A DNA stretch of 24,726 nucleotides, taken from a virus. Made by a program: the position numbers and the translations under genes. The notes under the pieces are model-generated. The model was not told where the DNA came from, did not search any database, and worked only from the letters and a program-made list of their open reading frames with translations. Where the stretch lies: IMG/VR virus record IMGVR_UViG_3300042988_001730, positions 1 to 24,726 of that record; one strand, written 5' to 3'. This document shows, piece after piece, positions 6,973 through 15,153 of the stretch; positions within the stretch are counted from its first letter, which is position 1; the number at the start of each line of letters is the position of its first letter.

Positions 6973-7404
6973 ATGGCCTTATCTCTTTTAGTCGCAGATG
7001 CTGTAGTAGATGAAATAAATTCGCAGCTATGGAGTTATGGGATTTCATCAGCGACTAGGGATTTTAGGCCGGTTTCAGGGCTAAAAGACCTCGAAGATCA
7101 AAAGATTACAGTGATCCCAACAGGGGTCAAAAGTGAAAAAATGACGCGGGGTGTCATTGACAACGAGGTTGAGGTCCAAATTGGAATACAAAAAAAATTC
7201 GATGAAGAGGATGAGTGTGATGATTTAACGGAGTTACTTGAAGAAATCGCTGGTTATTTTTTAGGAAAAACTTTAACGACATATTCATCAGCAATTTGCC
7301 TGAAATCTCAAATTGATCCTCTTTTTTCTCCTGAGCATGTTGACGCATTAAGGACATTTACTGGGGTTATAACATTAACTTTTAAGGTTCCACAAAATGG
7401 TTGA
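6973..7404 (+). CDS. Putative tail terminator / tail completion protein
   Basis: 143 residues; ATG abuts the preceding stop (TAAATG). The sequence begins with a helix (VADAVVDEINSQL) and continues with strands giving KITVIPTGVKSEKMTRG, then VEVQIGIQKKF, a helix (DDLTELLEEIAGYFLG) and a terminal strand TGVITLTFKV. This order matches gpU-like tail terminator proteins, which cap the tail tube and bind the head neck. Its place between the neck gene and the HEFGG-type protein fits. The last 8 bp overlap the next gene. Confidence 0.5.
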   Translation: MALSLLVADAVVDEINSQLWSYGISSATRDFRPVSGLKDLEDQKITVIPTGVKSEKMTRGVIDNEVEVQIGIQKKFDEEDECDDLTELLEEIAGYFLGKTLTTYSSAICLKSQIDPLFSPEHVDALRTFTGVITLTFKVPQNG

Positions 7405-7807
7405 ATTGCAGATAAAAGTTAAAACGAAAATCGATTATAACGACCTCAATAGACGCATAAAAACAGGGAGTCTGAATGCGTTGGGGCATGCTGGGGGAAT
7501 AATTAGAAAAACGGCTCAAAGATCGATTCAACAAAGAAAAGATAAGACAATTTTTTCAATGCCTGGGCAACCACCATTTACACATGCTGGTAATCTCAAA
7601 AACGCTATACGGTATGAGGTGGATAAACAAAAAGAAGTAGTAAGGATTGGCCCTACTTTTACCGGGATTGGACTGATTGGGCATATACAGGAATTTGGAG
7701 GAAATTATACACGAGGGCATTACCCTCCAAGACCGTTTATGAAACCTGCCCTCGATAAAATAGCGAATTTATTACCGAATTTATGGGCAAATTCCATAAG
7801 GGGCTAA
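7397..7807 (+). CDS. HK97 gp10-like neck / tail-joining protein
   Basis: 136 residues. The hallmark is IGHIQEFGGNYTRGHYPPRP followed by FMKPAL: HK97 gp10-like and related minor tail or joining proteins carry the equivalent H-x-x-EFGG and a P-x-R-PF(M)-x-PAL ending. An N-terminal helical half contains AGGIIRKTAQRSI. These proteins sit at the head-tail interface of siphophages. The start overlaps the terminator gene. The next gene begins 4 bp after the stop. Confidence 0.65.
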   Translation: MVELQIKVKTKIDYNDLNRRIKTGSLNALGHAGGIIRKTAQRSIQQRKDKTIFSMPGQPPFTHAGNLKNAIRYEVDKQKEVVRIGPTFTGIGLIGHIQEFGGNYTRGHYPPRPFMKPALDKIANLLPNLWANSIRG

Positions 7808-7811
7808 ACCT

Positions 7812-8240
7812 ATGGTGACGTTAGATTTTGGTTGGAATGCGAAAATTTACTACGGTACGGCCGGGAGCACAGCCACCACAGAAATCACAAACACCCGCAC
7901 CGTGAAAGTAACGGAGGAATCAGGAGAGGAAGACGTTACTACCAGGGGGATGGCTGTAAACGGCTACAGAGTATTTGAACCGACGCTCAAGGGGGCGAGC
8001 ATTGAAGTCGAAATGATCAAAGACGAGGACGACGCGGCCCTAGCCGCGTTCGAAACGGCATATCATAATAACCCGAGTGATGCGATAGCTTTATACATTA
8101 TTCCCGCTGTTGGGCAAAGTGGGCTTGATGCAGATTTCAAGATATTTAACATGGGGGATGATCAACCGATTGACGGCGTCGTCAAACGGACGGTCACATT
8201 TAAACCATGTTATTCTACTAGAGCCCCGGCATGGACATAA
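7812..8240 (+). CDS. Major tail tube protein
   Basis: 142 residues. The pattern is that of the TP901-1/lambda-type tube fold as found in PVC-type prophages: an N-terminal strand with YYGTAGST, then TNTRTVKVTEESGEEDVTTR, a variable loop NGYRVFEPTLKGASIEVEMI, an ALAAFETAYHN helix, and DADFKIFNMG leading to VKRTVTFKPCYSTRAP. The final strand ending KPxYS-x-x-P is typical. Many copies form the non-contractile tube around the tape measure. It lies just before the chaperone and tape-measure genes, the usual order. No sheath gene is adjacent, supporting siphovirus morphology. Confidence 0.75.
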   Translation: MVTLDFGWNAKIYYGTAGSTATTEITNTRTVKVTEESGEEDVTTRGMAVNGYRVFEPTLKGASIEVEMIKDEDDAALAAFETAYHNNPSDAIALYIIPAVGQSGLDADFKIFNMGDDQPIDGVVKRTVTFKPCYSTRAPAWT

Positions 8241-8261
8241 TGTGTGTAGAAGGGAAAAAAA

Positions 8262-8744
8262 ATGGCATCAACGTTTAATTCAACATTAAGTATAAAAAAC
8301 AATAGCTTCGGCAGTGGCTCATATGAACTATCGACGCGAAAAGCTGAGTATAAACATTCATTTTCTAAAACTCTGGCGGCTGGATCCGGGGCGTCGCAGA
8401 TCGATTTTGTAATGACTGCGGACGGAACGATAGGGGCGGGAAGTAGTGTGACCTGGGATCTCGATGATGGGACAGCTATCAAAGATCTTTTCGAAAATCT
8501 CGGGGCTTTCGCTACAGTAAAAAAAATTATTGTCGAGAATACAGGAACAACGAACGCATTGACCATTAGTGGCGATTTTTGTGGTATATCTACCCAGACA
8601 ATTTCTCTCCCTGCTGGGGGTATTTTTTTGTGGTATTTTGGCGCGAGTGGAAAGGCTGTTACAACCACAACCGCGGATGAAATTACACTAGCGAGTACAT
8701 CAGGCACGAATTACGAGATCGTCGTTGAGGGTGTACATGCATAA
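8262..8744 (+). CDS. Tail-associated beta-rich protein of unknown role
   Basis: 160 residues between tube and chaperone genes. It is Ser/Thr/Gly-rich with alternating hydrophobic positions: ASQIDFVMTADGT, VTWDLDDGTAIKDL, then ATVKKIIVENTGTTNALTIS, a SLPAGGIFLWY strand, and ITLASTSGTNYEIVVEGVHA at the end. This resembles beta-sandwich phage proteins found on virion surfaces, such as tail-tube decorations or capsid-bound Ig-like proteins, but there is no specific motif. The ribosome binding site is AAGGGAAAAAAAATG. Confidence 0.5.
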   Translation: MASTFNSTLSIKNNSFGSGSYELSTRKAEYKHSFSKTLAAGSGASQIDFVMTADGTIGAGSSVTWDLDDGTAIKDLFENLGAFATVKKIIVENTGTTNALTISGDFCGISTQTISLPAGGIFLWYFGASGKAVTTTTADEITLASTSGTNYEIVVEGVHA

Positions 8745-8765
8745 AAAGATCCGATTGAGGGCAAA

Positions 8766-9236
8766 ATGGCAAATTTTAAAGACAATCAAGGGCAAATATG
8801 GCCTGTATTAATTACGGTTAAAACGATTCGAGATGTTCAGAACATGCTCGGGATAAATCTATTATCGGTCACAGAAGGCCCTCTTCTGGAACAACTATCC
8901 CAAGATCCCGGCCTTCTTTGCAACGTTCTTTACGTCGTTTGCAAACCTACAGCGGATGAACGCAAAATCACCGACGAAGTATTCGGAACCTTGTTAGGTG
9001 GGGATTCTGTCGAATCAGCAACCAAGGCTTTTTTGGAGGCTTTGGTTGATTTTTTCCCCTCACAGAAACGCCTTGTAATGAGGCGGGCTCTGGAAAAAAT
9101 GGATCAACTACAAACAAAAATATTCAGTCAGGCACTAATGGACTTGGAAAGCCCGGATCTGGAAAAGAAACTAGAAGAGGTGATGCAGAAAAGACCTGGC
9201 AGCTCTGCTTTGAACTCGCAGGGATTGCAGGGGTAG
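8766..9236 (+). CDS. Tail assembly chaperone (gpG-like)
   Basis: 156 residues ending at TAG 9234-9236; GAGGG ribosome binding site before ATG 8766. The pattern includes FKDNQGQIWPVLITVKTIRD, then GINLL, a CNVLYVVCKPTADE segment, SVESATKAFLEALVDFFPSQ and a charged C-terminus. This fits the short chaperones encoded right before the tape measure in siphophages. In lambda, gpG and its frameshift product gpGT coat the tape measure and recruit tube protein. The G frame stops where the overlapping -1 frame continues with conserved-looking sequence (next entry). Confidence 0.7.
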   Translation: MANFKDNQGQIWPVLITVKTIRDVQNMLGINLLSVTEGPLLEQLSQDPGLLCNVLYVVCKPTADERKITDEVFGTLLGGDSVESATKAFLEALVDFFPSQKRLVMRRALEKMDQLQTKIFSQALMDLESPDLEKKLEEVMQKRPGSSALNSQGLQG

Positions 9237-9472
9237 AACCATGGGAATATACTCTTCGTCAATTAATATGGATTGCAGAGGCAAAGCAAAAAGAGGCCTG
9301 GAATCATACATCGGCAATTATTGCGTATATTGTCCAGGTGAATAGTGATGGGAAAAAAAAATACACTCCTCGTGATTTTCATCCTTTTTATCGAGAAAAA
9401 ACACTTGTAAAAAATGCTCCTTTTAGCCTTTTAAAAAAATTTTTCGTCGACAGGAAAACAAATGCCAAGTGA
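9050..9472 (+). CDS. gpT-like extension read by -1 frameshift from the tail chaperone
   Basis: This frame is open from 9050 (after TGA 9047-9049) to TGA 9470-9472, and overlaps both the chaperone and the tape-measure start. From nt 9188 it reads as a real protein: EKTWQLCFELAGIAGVEPWE, then TLRQLIWIAEAKQKEAW and YTPRDFHPFYREK. It has no ATG, GTG or TTG before that conserved block, so it cannot start independently. It must be reached from the chaperone frame by -1 slippage, giving a G-T fusion as in lambda. I see no canonical XXXYYYZ heptamer. A-rich candidates are GGAAAAAAT (9092-9100), CAAAAATA (9115-9122) and GGAAAAGAAA (9161-9170). The exact slip site is undetermined. Confidence 0.75.
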   Translation, partial: FFPLTETPCNEAGSGKNGSTTNKNIQSGTNGLGKPGSGKETRRGDAEKTWQLCFELAGIAGVEPWEYTLRQLIWIAEAKQKEAWNHTSAIIAYIVQVNSDGKKKYTPRDFHPFYREKTLVKNAPFSLLKKFFVDRKTNAK

Positions 9473-11828
9473 TATCAATGCCGGGAAAACAACTATAGAG
9501 ATTGGGGCTAGTGACAAGGGATTTCAAGCGGCTTTGAAGAGAACGCAAACCGCGCTTTTTGGGTTCGCCACACTTGTGCAATCAAAAATTGGCGGGCTTT
9601 CTGACAGCATGAAAACTGGCTTCCAAGCGGTGTTGGACGCAAGCTTGAAAGCAACTTCACTAATGGATAAGAGTTCTGAAAAATTTGCTTCTTTGCAAGA
9701 CATAATTTTGAGCATCAAAGGCGCGTTAGGCGCAACAGAAGCAGAGTATGAACGATTATACAATATTGCAGACAAAATGAGCAGAACGCGCAGGATCGGC
9801 GCGGAGCAGGCGGCGACTGGGATGTTGTCTTTAGCCCGCGGCGGGTTCTCTGTCGATGAAATTGAACGGGCAATCGAACCAGTTTTGAACCTCTCGAAAG
9901 CGACGGGGACAACGTTAGATCGAGCGGTAGAGACCGCAATGGACACAATGAGAGCGTTCGGCTTCCAGGCTTCCGACATGGGCATGATAAGTGACACCCT
10001 CACCGCGGGGGCTAACTTTGCTTCTCAATCGATTGAGCAACTTACTGACGCATTGCGTTATTCAGCATCCTCCGCGGCCCTGGCAGGTACAAGTTTTAAA
10101 GACCTTGTCACTATGATTGCAACCCTCGCAAATTTCGGGGTAAAGGGGTCGATGGCCGGAACAGCTATTAGGCAAATATACACTTCTCTTGCAAACGAGA
10201 GAATAGGCAAAAAACTCAAAGGGGAATTCGGCGTATTGACAGAAATAGGTGGGGAGTTACGGCAACCTTTAGACGTTCTTAAAGACCTCGATAAGGCCCT
10301 GGCGAACGTAGGTAGTGCGAAAAGATTACAGGTATTCCAAGAGATTTTCGGGCAAAGGGGCAAGCTCGGAGGCATGAACCTTCGCCCTGGCGAATTTGCA
10401 CGGCTTTCGCAGAAAATGCAAGGCACGGGCGGGTATGCAAAATCTACGGCAATGATTATGGAAAGCGGAACAGGTGCGGCGATGGAAAAAATAGCGAACG
10501 CACAGAAAAGCATTGTCAGAATTTTTGGTGAGGCACAAAACGAGATTTGGGTGAGGTGGGAGAAGACTTATAGTAAAGTTGCAGATACAATAAATAATTT
10601 TCTAAAACAGAATAAAAAACTAATCGCTGATTTCTCGAATTTTCTTGCGGTAGCAACCCCTGTTGCGGGGGCGCTTATCGGGGTTGCGGTATCGATAAAA
10701 ATTTTGAGTTTTGCCATGGCCGGGTTGGTGGGCGTCTTCGGGATTGTACCCGCGGTAATCGGCGCCGCGGTTGGAGCGATTACATTTATGATATCCCCGT
10801 TAGGGCTACTCGCCACCGGGTTGGGGATCGTCACAGTGTCAGTTATGAAATTTTTCACAAACACAGGCGATATCTTAAGGTGGTTTGATACACAAATTAA
10901 AGACATTGCTCCATCTGTTGAAAAAACGATGGCCGCTATCGGTGTTGCTATGGAATCGAGGGACCTCCCTACGATTTTAGGAACGGCCTGGGCTGGCATC
11001 AAACTCATTTTTGCCAGTGTGTTAAACTCTCTTCAGTCTGCATTAATCAATTTTAAAGCGTGGATAGGCACGGTTTGGACAGAGATTTGGGCTCCGCTCG
11101 GCGAGATTCTTGACTATTTTTTAGCAGATATTCAATTGTCCATTCAAACATGGTTGAAGTGGATTATGAACAGTTTTACTTATGCCCAGGCGGTTTGGAA
11201 CGAGATGAGAACAACACTCACGAAAGGTTTTCTCTCCATTCCAGGCATGAAAACAGTGGTTGGGGTTTCGGACGAAGATGTCAAGGCATGGGAAAAATCG
11301 CAGTCAAAATCAACATCAAAAATTCTTGAACAAATTGAAAAAAATGATGCTGAATACGCCGAGAAAAAGAAAGAAATCCTTTCAAAACTGGGCAGTTATG
11401 AAGATAAATTAGCGGCTGAAAATCTGGCGCGGGAACGGGAGAAAAACGCGGCTTTGCTCCGACTAAATGAAGACTACGCAGAGAAAAAGAAAGCGCTCGA
11501 TGAGGAGCTGGCAAAGCAGCAAGCGAAAGCGGAAAAGAAGATAAAAGAGAATAAAGCGAAAGAAATAACAGAAAATCCGCTCACGGTGGATGAAATTATG
11601 CGCGGGATCCCGCAACTTCTCGAAAAAGTGAAACGCGGGAGTGACCAGGGCGCAGCTATTGCCGCGGAGACTTCGGCGCAAGGTCGATTTTTAGGTTGGG
11701 GGCTCCGAGGCATGGAGGCCATGGCTGGCGGCCGCAAAATTGCAAGCGAAGAACTGCAAACCAAGCAATTGCAGGCGATAGAAAAAACGAACAAACTACT
11801 CGAAGAAAACGCTATGTGTTTTGAATAA
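9462..11828 (+). CDS. Tail tape measure protein (TP901 type)
   Basis: 788 residues. The N-terminal ~250 residues show the TP901-type tape-measure core: a repeated helical pattern with KFASLQDIILSIKGALGATE, RRIGAEQAATGMLSLARGGF, then GTTLDRAVETAMDTMRAFGF and GVKGSMAGTAIRQIYTSL. Residues ~390-470 form strongly hydrophobic Gly/Ala/Ile-rich segments (VAGALIGVAVSIKIL, PAVIGAAVGAITFMI), typical of the membrane-active part that enters the host envelope on DNA delivery. Residues ~605-705 are highly charged coiled coil (EKKKEILSKLGSYEDKLAAE). At the usual ~0.15 nm per residue the tail would be about 115-120 nm. The gene starts inside the end of the -1 frame T-like extension. Confidence 0.9.
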   Translation: MPSDINAGKTTIEIGASDKGFQAALKRTQTALFGFATLVQSKIGGLSDSMKTGFQAVLDASLKATSLMDKSSEKFASLQDIILSIKGALGATEAEYERLYNIADKMSRTRRIGAEQAATGMLSLARGGFSVDEIERAIEPVLNLSKATGTTLDRAVETAMDTMRAFGFQASDMGMISDTLTAGANFASQSIEQLTDALRYSASSAALAGTSFKDLVTMIATLANFGVKGSMAGTAIRQIYTSLANERIGKKLKGEFGVLTEIGGELRQPLDVLKDLDKALANVGSAKRLQVFQEIFGQRGKLGGMNLRPGEFARLSQKMQGTGGYAKSTAMIMESGTGAAMEKIANAQKSIVRIFGEAQNEIWVRWEKTYSKVADTINNFLKQNKKLIADFSNFLAVATPVAGALIGVAVSIKILSFAMAGLVGVFGIVPAVIGAAVGAITFMISPLGLLATGLGIVTVSVMKFFTNTGDILRWFDTQIKDIAPSVEKTMAAIGVAMESRDLPTILGTAWAGIKLIFASVLNSLQSALINFKAWIGTVWTEIWAPLGEILDYFLADIQLSIQTWLKWIMNSFTYAQAVWNEMRTTLTKGFLSIPGMKTVVGVSDEDVKAWEKSQSKSTSKILEQIEKNDAEYAEKKKEILSKLGSYEDKLAAENLAREREKNAALLRLNEDYAEKKKALDEELAKQQAKAEKKIKENKAKEITENPLTVDEIMRGIPQLLEKVKRGSDQGAAIAAETSAQGRFLGWGLRGMEAMAGGRKIASEELQTKQLQAIEKTNKLLEENAMCFE

Positions 11829-11843
11829 AAAAGGGGGGGGATT

Positions 11844-12029
11844 ATGGACGATAGAGAAAAAGTAATAATAATGCAGAGCAAAAGCTTGAAAGCCCGCAGG
11901 CTTGACGGAGTTGGGGCGTTATTCGTGATAGCCGCAATTGTGGCAGGCTTTACCCCTGGGGGTATCGGTTTCGCAATTCTTTTCTTGATTATAGCCGCGT
12001 TTTTTGGCGTGATCGGCATGTTTTTTTAG
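11844..12029 (+). CDS. Small two-TM membrane protein
   Basis: 61 residues. A charged N-terminus (MDDREKVIIMQSKSLKARRLDG) precedes two hydrophobic stretches, GALFVIAAIVAGFTPGGIG and FAILFLIIAAFFGVIGMFF, joined by a Pro-Gly turn. The protein ends almost at the last membrane residue. The translation signal is unusual: an A6G8 run (11827-11840) stops 3 nt before the ATG. A holin role would fit the size, but no lysis gene is nearby. A virion- or tape-measure-associated membrane protein is equally possible. Confidence 0.55.
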   Translation: MDDREKVIIMQSKSLKARRLDGVGALFVIAAIVAGFTPGGIGFAILFLIIAAFFGVIGMFF

Positions 12030-12067
12030 TTTCTGAAAGTGGCATTGTGATTCAATAAAGGTGGAAA

Positions 12068-12877
12068 ATGACAATCTCTGTTGAGGCTTTATTTTTTGAT
12101 CGAAATGAAATCATTAACACTGACGGGGATTATATCAGTGCTGATATTCCCTATCTCGTAATTGGTGCGACAGATGAAAATGAAGCCTTGGCCGAAACTT
12201 TGACGCAAACCCCTGAGACATATGAAAATATTCCTCGTGATACGATAGAGATACAGAACAGAGTTAATAACGAATACTATAAAGTCCTCGTGCGTTATAA
12301 GACCCCCGCAAAATCTGGGGGCGGCGGGGATCTCCCTCAACCGAGCTATTCATTCGACACGAGCGGGGGGACACAACATATAACGCAAAGTATTTCAACA
12401 TCAAAGTATCCAGCTACCGCGAACGACTACAAACAAGCTATAAAAGTAAACGAAAAGGACGTGGAAGGGGTGGATATTACCTTCCCACAGCTTGTTTTTT
12501 CTGAAACACATTATTTCCGTCCTGGGCATGTTTCGCAATCTTTCAAGGTTACATTGGCACGAAAAACAGGGACAATAAATAAATACTCATTCAGAGGGTT
12601 TGACCCTGGGGAGGTGCTTTTTCTGGGGGCTTCAGGACGACGCCAGGGGAACAAATCAAGTGATTTGTGGGAGGTCGAGTATAAATTTGCAGCGGCAGCG
12701 AATATCACGAATAAAGATGTAGGAAACGGAATCATTATAACATCAGCGCGAGGGTGGGATTTTATTTGGATGGAGTACGAAAGCCAAGTAAATACGACAT
12801 CTCTATTAAAAATCCCCAAAGCCGCGTATGTAGAACAGGTCTATGAAGAGTCGGATTTCGGGGCGTTAGGAATATGA
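12068..12877 (+). CDS. Tail-tip structural protein with C-terminal GTINK/ASG domain
   Basis: 269 residues after the tape measure, the position of distal tail or baseplate genes. An N-terminal part (residues ~1-85) contains the helical ATDENEALAETL segment. A central GGG-flexible linker leads to SFDTSGGTQHITQSISTSKY and then a beta-rich domain with KDVEGVDITFPQLVFSETHY, TGTINK, SFRGFDPGEVLFLGASG, DLWEVEYKFAA and AYVEQVYEESDFGALGI. From memory this protein is a fixed member of the late gene cassette in planctomycete-type prophages, with no assigned function. Its C-terminal domain is shared with the 105-aa protein at 866-1183. The stop overlaps the next start (ATGA). Confidence 0.65.
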   Translation: MTISVEALFFDRNEIINTDGDYISADIPYLVIGATDENEALAETLTQTPETYENIPRDTIEIQNRVNNEYYKVLVRYKTPAKSGGGGDLPQPSYSFDTSGGTQHITQSISTSKYPATANDYKQAIKVNEKDVEGVDITFPQLVFSETHYFRPGHVSQSFKVTLARKTGTINKYSFRGFDPGEVLFLGASGRRQGNKSSDLWEVEYKFAAAANITNKDVGNGIIITSARGWDFIWMEYESQVNTTSLLKIPKAAYVEQVYEESDFGALGI

Positions 12878-13677
12878 AAAAATTTAATCCAGGCGATCCC
12901 CAAAAACTATACGCAAATGACTGGAACACTCTGGTCGATGCTGCAGAATGGGTCAAAGAACGACAAAGAAACAAGTTGTCGGAATCTACAAAGCTCCCTG
13001 ACCAATCCGGGATTGTGTTAATTCAAAATAAGAGTGGCGCGGCGATGACTCATTTAAATATACTTGCTATCGATACAATTTCCATTACTCCGACAAATAA
13101 TGAAAATTTCTTTCAATGCAATACCCCTATTTTTGATTGTATTGCATGGGCATCTGTCCCAGATGCAGAAAAATATAGAAGACAATTCGTTATTCTTCAA
13201 GAACCGATCGATATAAATAAATGCGGGAAGGCAATGGTTTACGGGATAACCCCGTGCCGGTTAAACGTAATAAACGCTAACCACACATATGCAAAACCAA
13301 GTACGACCGACAATGAAAAACTAGACACGTCATATGCTGGACCATGCCGCATTTTGTGGAAAGAAAGTGGTACAGGGACAAAGTGGGGAGTAGTTCAGTT
13401 TGCCACGATTCCATGGACAAATTGGCTGCCTACGACACCTTACACGATAGATAGAAGCCTGACTGCTGACGACGCCAAAGAGTGGGATCCTAGCCAGGAT
13501 AAACCAACCGATTGGAAGGATTATGACGGGGTTAAATTAATTTATGTTACATTGCGTTATGTGAGTGGCACAGGCGCAAGCTTAAAATACGTAAAACACA
13601 CGTTACAGTGGCTTACTCCTTTTGCCCCTGTAATTGCGGCAGCCGTCGTAACAACAGCGACAACGAGTACATGCTAA
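12874..13677 (+). CDS. Tail-tip/virion protein, companion of the preceding gene
   Basis: 267 residues, translationally coupled by ATGA. It opens with FNPGDPQKLYANDWNTLVDA, then SGIVLIQNKSGAAMTHLNIL, a long beta-rich region with RRQFVILQEPIDINKCGKAM, VYGITPCRLNVINANHTYA, and GPCRILWKESGTGTKWGVV. These blocks recall the small phage proteins with an RFVIL-x-EPI motif found next to the preceding gene in PVC-type prophages. The last ~90 residues are an additional segment ending in a Thr-rich tail with terminal Cys. Likely a virion component; the role is unknown. Confidence 0.6.
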   Translation: MKKFNPGDPQKLYANDWNTLVDAAEWVKERQRNKLSESTKLPDQSGIVLIQNKSGAAMTHLNILAIDTISITPTNNENFFQCNTPIFDCIAWASVPDAEKYRRQFVILQEPIDINKCGKAMVYGITPCRLNVINANHTYAKPSTTDNEKLDTSYAGPCRILWKESGTGTKWGVVQFATIPWTNWLPTTPYTIDRSLTADDAKEWDPSQDKPTDWKDYDGVKLIYVTLRYVSGTGASLKYVKHTLQWLTPFAPVIAAAVVTTATTSTC

Positions 13678-13695
13678 AGACTTTTTGAGGGCAAT

Positions 13696-15153
13696 ATGGC
13701 AGAAAACTTATGGTTAAAAGATAATGCCTTGCTTCTTTACAATGATGCTCTCGCATTAGCGGATCATTGTTGCTGTGCTGGCGATGGAGTCCTCTATAAC
13801 ACTATGCTTTGTACAGATATTACTGGATCTGTGTTTTCTGAAACTACCTACCCACCAAATTCATTTACACGTGGTCAAATTTTTACCTTAAATGGTTCTC
13901 CAAGCGGTATGGATTTACCCCCTACAAACGGGTTTTTACTTATTCCTGCAATCGCAGACTGTTCGAAATATTGGGTAATCGGGAAAAAGACATCGACTGG
14001 CTTAACTAGTGCGTGGTATTGGGACGGCATAAGTTATGTAGAAAAAAATACAGGATTACCAGACTGCTTAAACACTTCTCTTTATAAAGGTTTTTATGAT
14101 TCTGATTCACAAATACAAAGGATGCCAGGGGCATTATATGCAGGGAATCAACAACCAGGATTAATTTTCGGAACGCGATATAGTTGGTATGGGCAGGTAT
14201 CAGATATCCAAGAATGGTATTTCAATATAGCTACAGATACATGGATTCAAGGAGCTATTTACAATTTCATTTCTCCAACTATAATTACAAGCGTTACAAA
14301 GCAATATAAAAACGGTTTGTGGGCTTGTACTTACGATTATTATGATGCAAAAATGTATTTAGCAGGGACGGGGGTTATTCCTGTTCCGAATAGCTTTGAT
14401 CTTGCCAATCAAACTGTTTCAAGCGAAGTCCAAAATCCTCTTTGTCATGCGATTGCTTTCGACAACGAAGAATTATACGCTGCTTCTGCTTATTTATACT
14501 ATCGTGCATTAGATGGAAAGCGATATTGTGGATCTGGAATAGCAAAGTGGAATGGGGCGGCATGGGTAAAATTATGTTTAAGTTGGGAACGTTATTATCC
14601 AGGACTTTTTTCAGATGTTTGGTGGCGTATAGAAAATATCGATGTGAAAGCAGGAAATTGGATTGCAAAAGGAGCGTGGATTATAGGGGGGAGCAATCGA
14701 TCAGCTTCATTGATCGCTTATAATGATTTTCTTACACTTTATAACTGCTTTACAGGGGGAACAGAAAATGCCGCAGGAGCAGTTATTTGTAGAAATTACA
14801 TTGTGACTAATGCAGAAAATAACTTTACGGGATCTGAAGTATTTGATATTGCTGCTCTTTCTTATATACAGTCCTACCCCCCAGGCGAAACTGTGTGGAA
14901 TGCAGAATATGGGTGGTTAGCGCGGCCAGGTGGAAAATCAATTATCTGTCTACATAACATAGAAAAATATGTCCAGGCTGGATATGCCCTGGACAAGGAA
15001 TTTTCTATAGAAACTGCAAAAAGAGCATTAGGAAAAGCATCAGAAGAAGCGGAAACCCTTAAACAATTCGACATAAAAATGATGATCGATAGAGAAATTC
15101 AGCAGCAAAAAATTGATTGGGAAAAGCTCTTTAAACGGCTTAGAGAAAAATGA
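13696..15153 (+). CDS. Predicted beta-propeller virion protein with N-terminal Cys triplet
   Basis: 485 residues. The N-terminus has the motif ALADHCCCAGDG, with three consecutive Cys at residues 25-27. Residues ~50-425 consist of irregular ~50-residue units rich in Trp/Tyr and Gly, such as AWYWDGISYVEKN, EWYFNIATDTWIQG, IAKWNGAAWVKL and a GNWIAKGAWIIGGSN turn. This resembles a Kelch-like propeller. Residues ~430-485 are a charged coiled coil. The position among tail-tip genes suggests a receptor-binding or spike-associated protein with a C-terminal oligomerisation helix. The propeller call rests on repeat character, not on a proven family. ATGA overlap with the next gene. Confidence 0.5.
   Translation: MAENLWLKDNALLLYNDALALADHCCCAGDGVLYNTMLCTDITGSVFSETTYPPNSFTRGQIFTLNGSPSGMDLPPTNGFLLIPAIADCSKYWVIGKKTSTGLTSAWYWDGISYVEKNTGLPDCLNTSLYKGFYDSDSQIQRMPGALYAGNQQPGLIFGTRYSWYGQVSDIQEWYFNIATDTWIQGAIYNFISPTIITSVTKQYKNGLWACTYDYYDAKMYLAGTGVIPVPNSFDLANQTVSSEVQNPLCHAIAFDNEELYAASAYLYYRALDGKRYCGSGIAKWNGAAWVKLCLSWERYYPGLFSDVWWRIENIDVKAGNWIAKGAWIIGGSNRSASLIAYNDFLTLYNCFTGGTENAAGAVICRNYIVTNAENNFTGSEVFDIAALSYIQSYPPGETVWNAEYGWLARPGGKSIICLHNIEKYVQAGYALDKEFSIETAKRALGKASEEAETLKQFDIKMMIDREIQQQKIDWEKLFKRLREK

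Noticed and set aside
8210-8707. 165-codon - strand frame
   Set aside because: Antisense to the beta-rich protein at 8262-8744, which has a good ribosome binding site and fits the operon direction.
11474-12019. 181-codon - strand frame over the end of the tape measure and the small membrane gene
   Set aside because: Its Lys/Ala/Ser/Phe-rich sequence is the reverse reading of the charged coiled coil; no recognisable fold or start signal.
11844-12029. Holin
   Set aside because: Size and two TM segments would allow it, but no endolysin or spanin is nearby, so the name is not supported.
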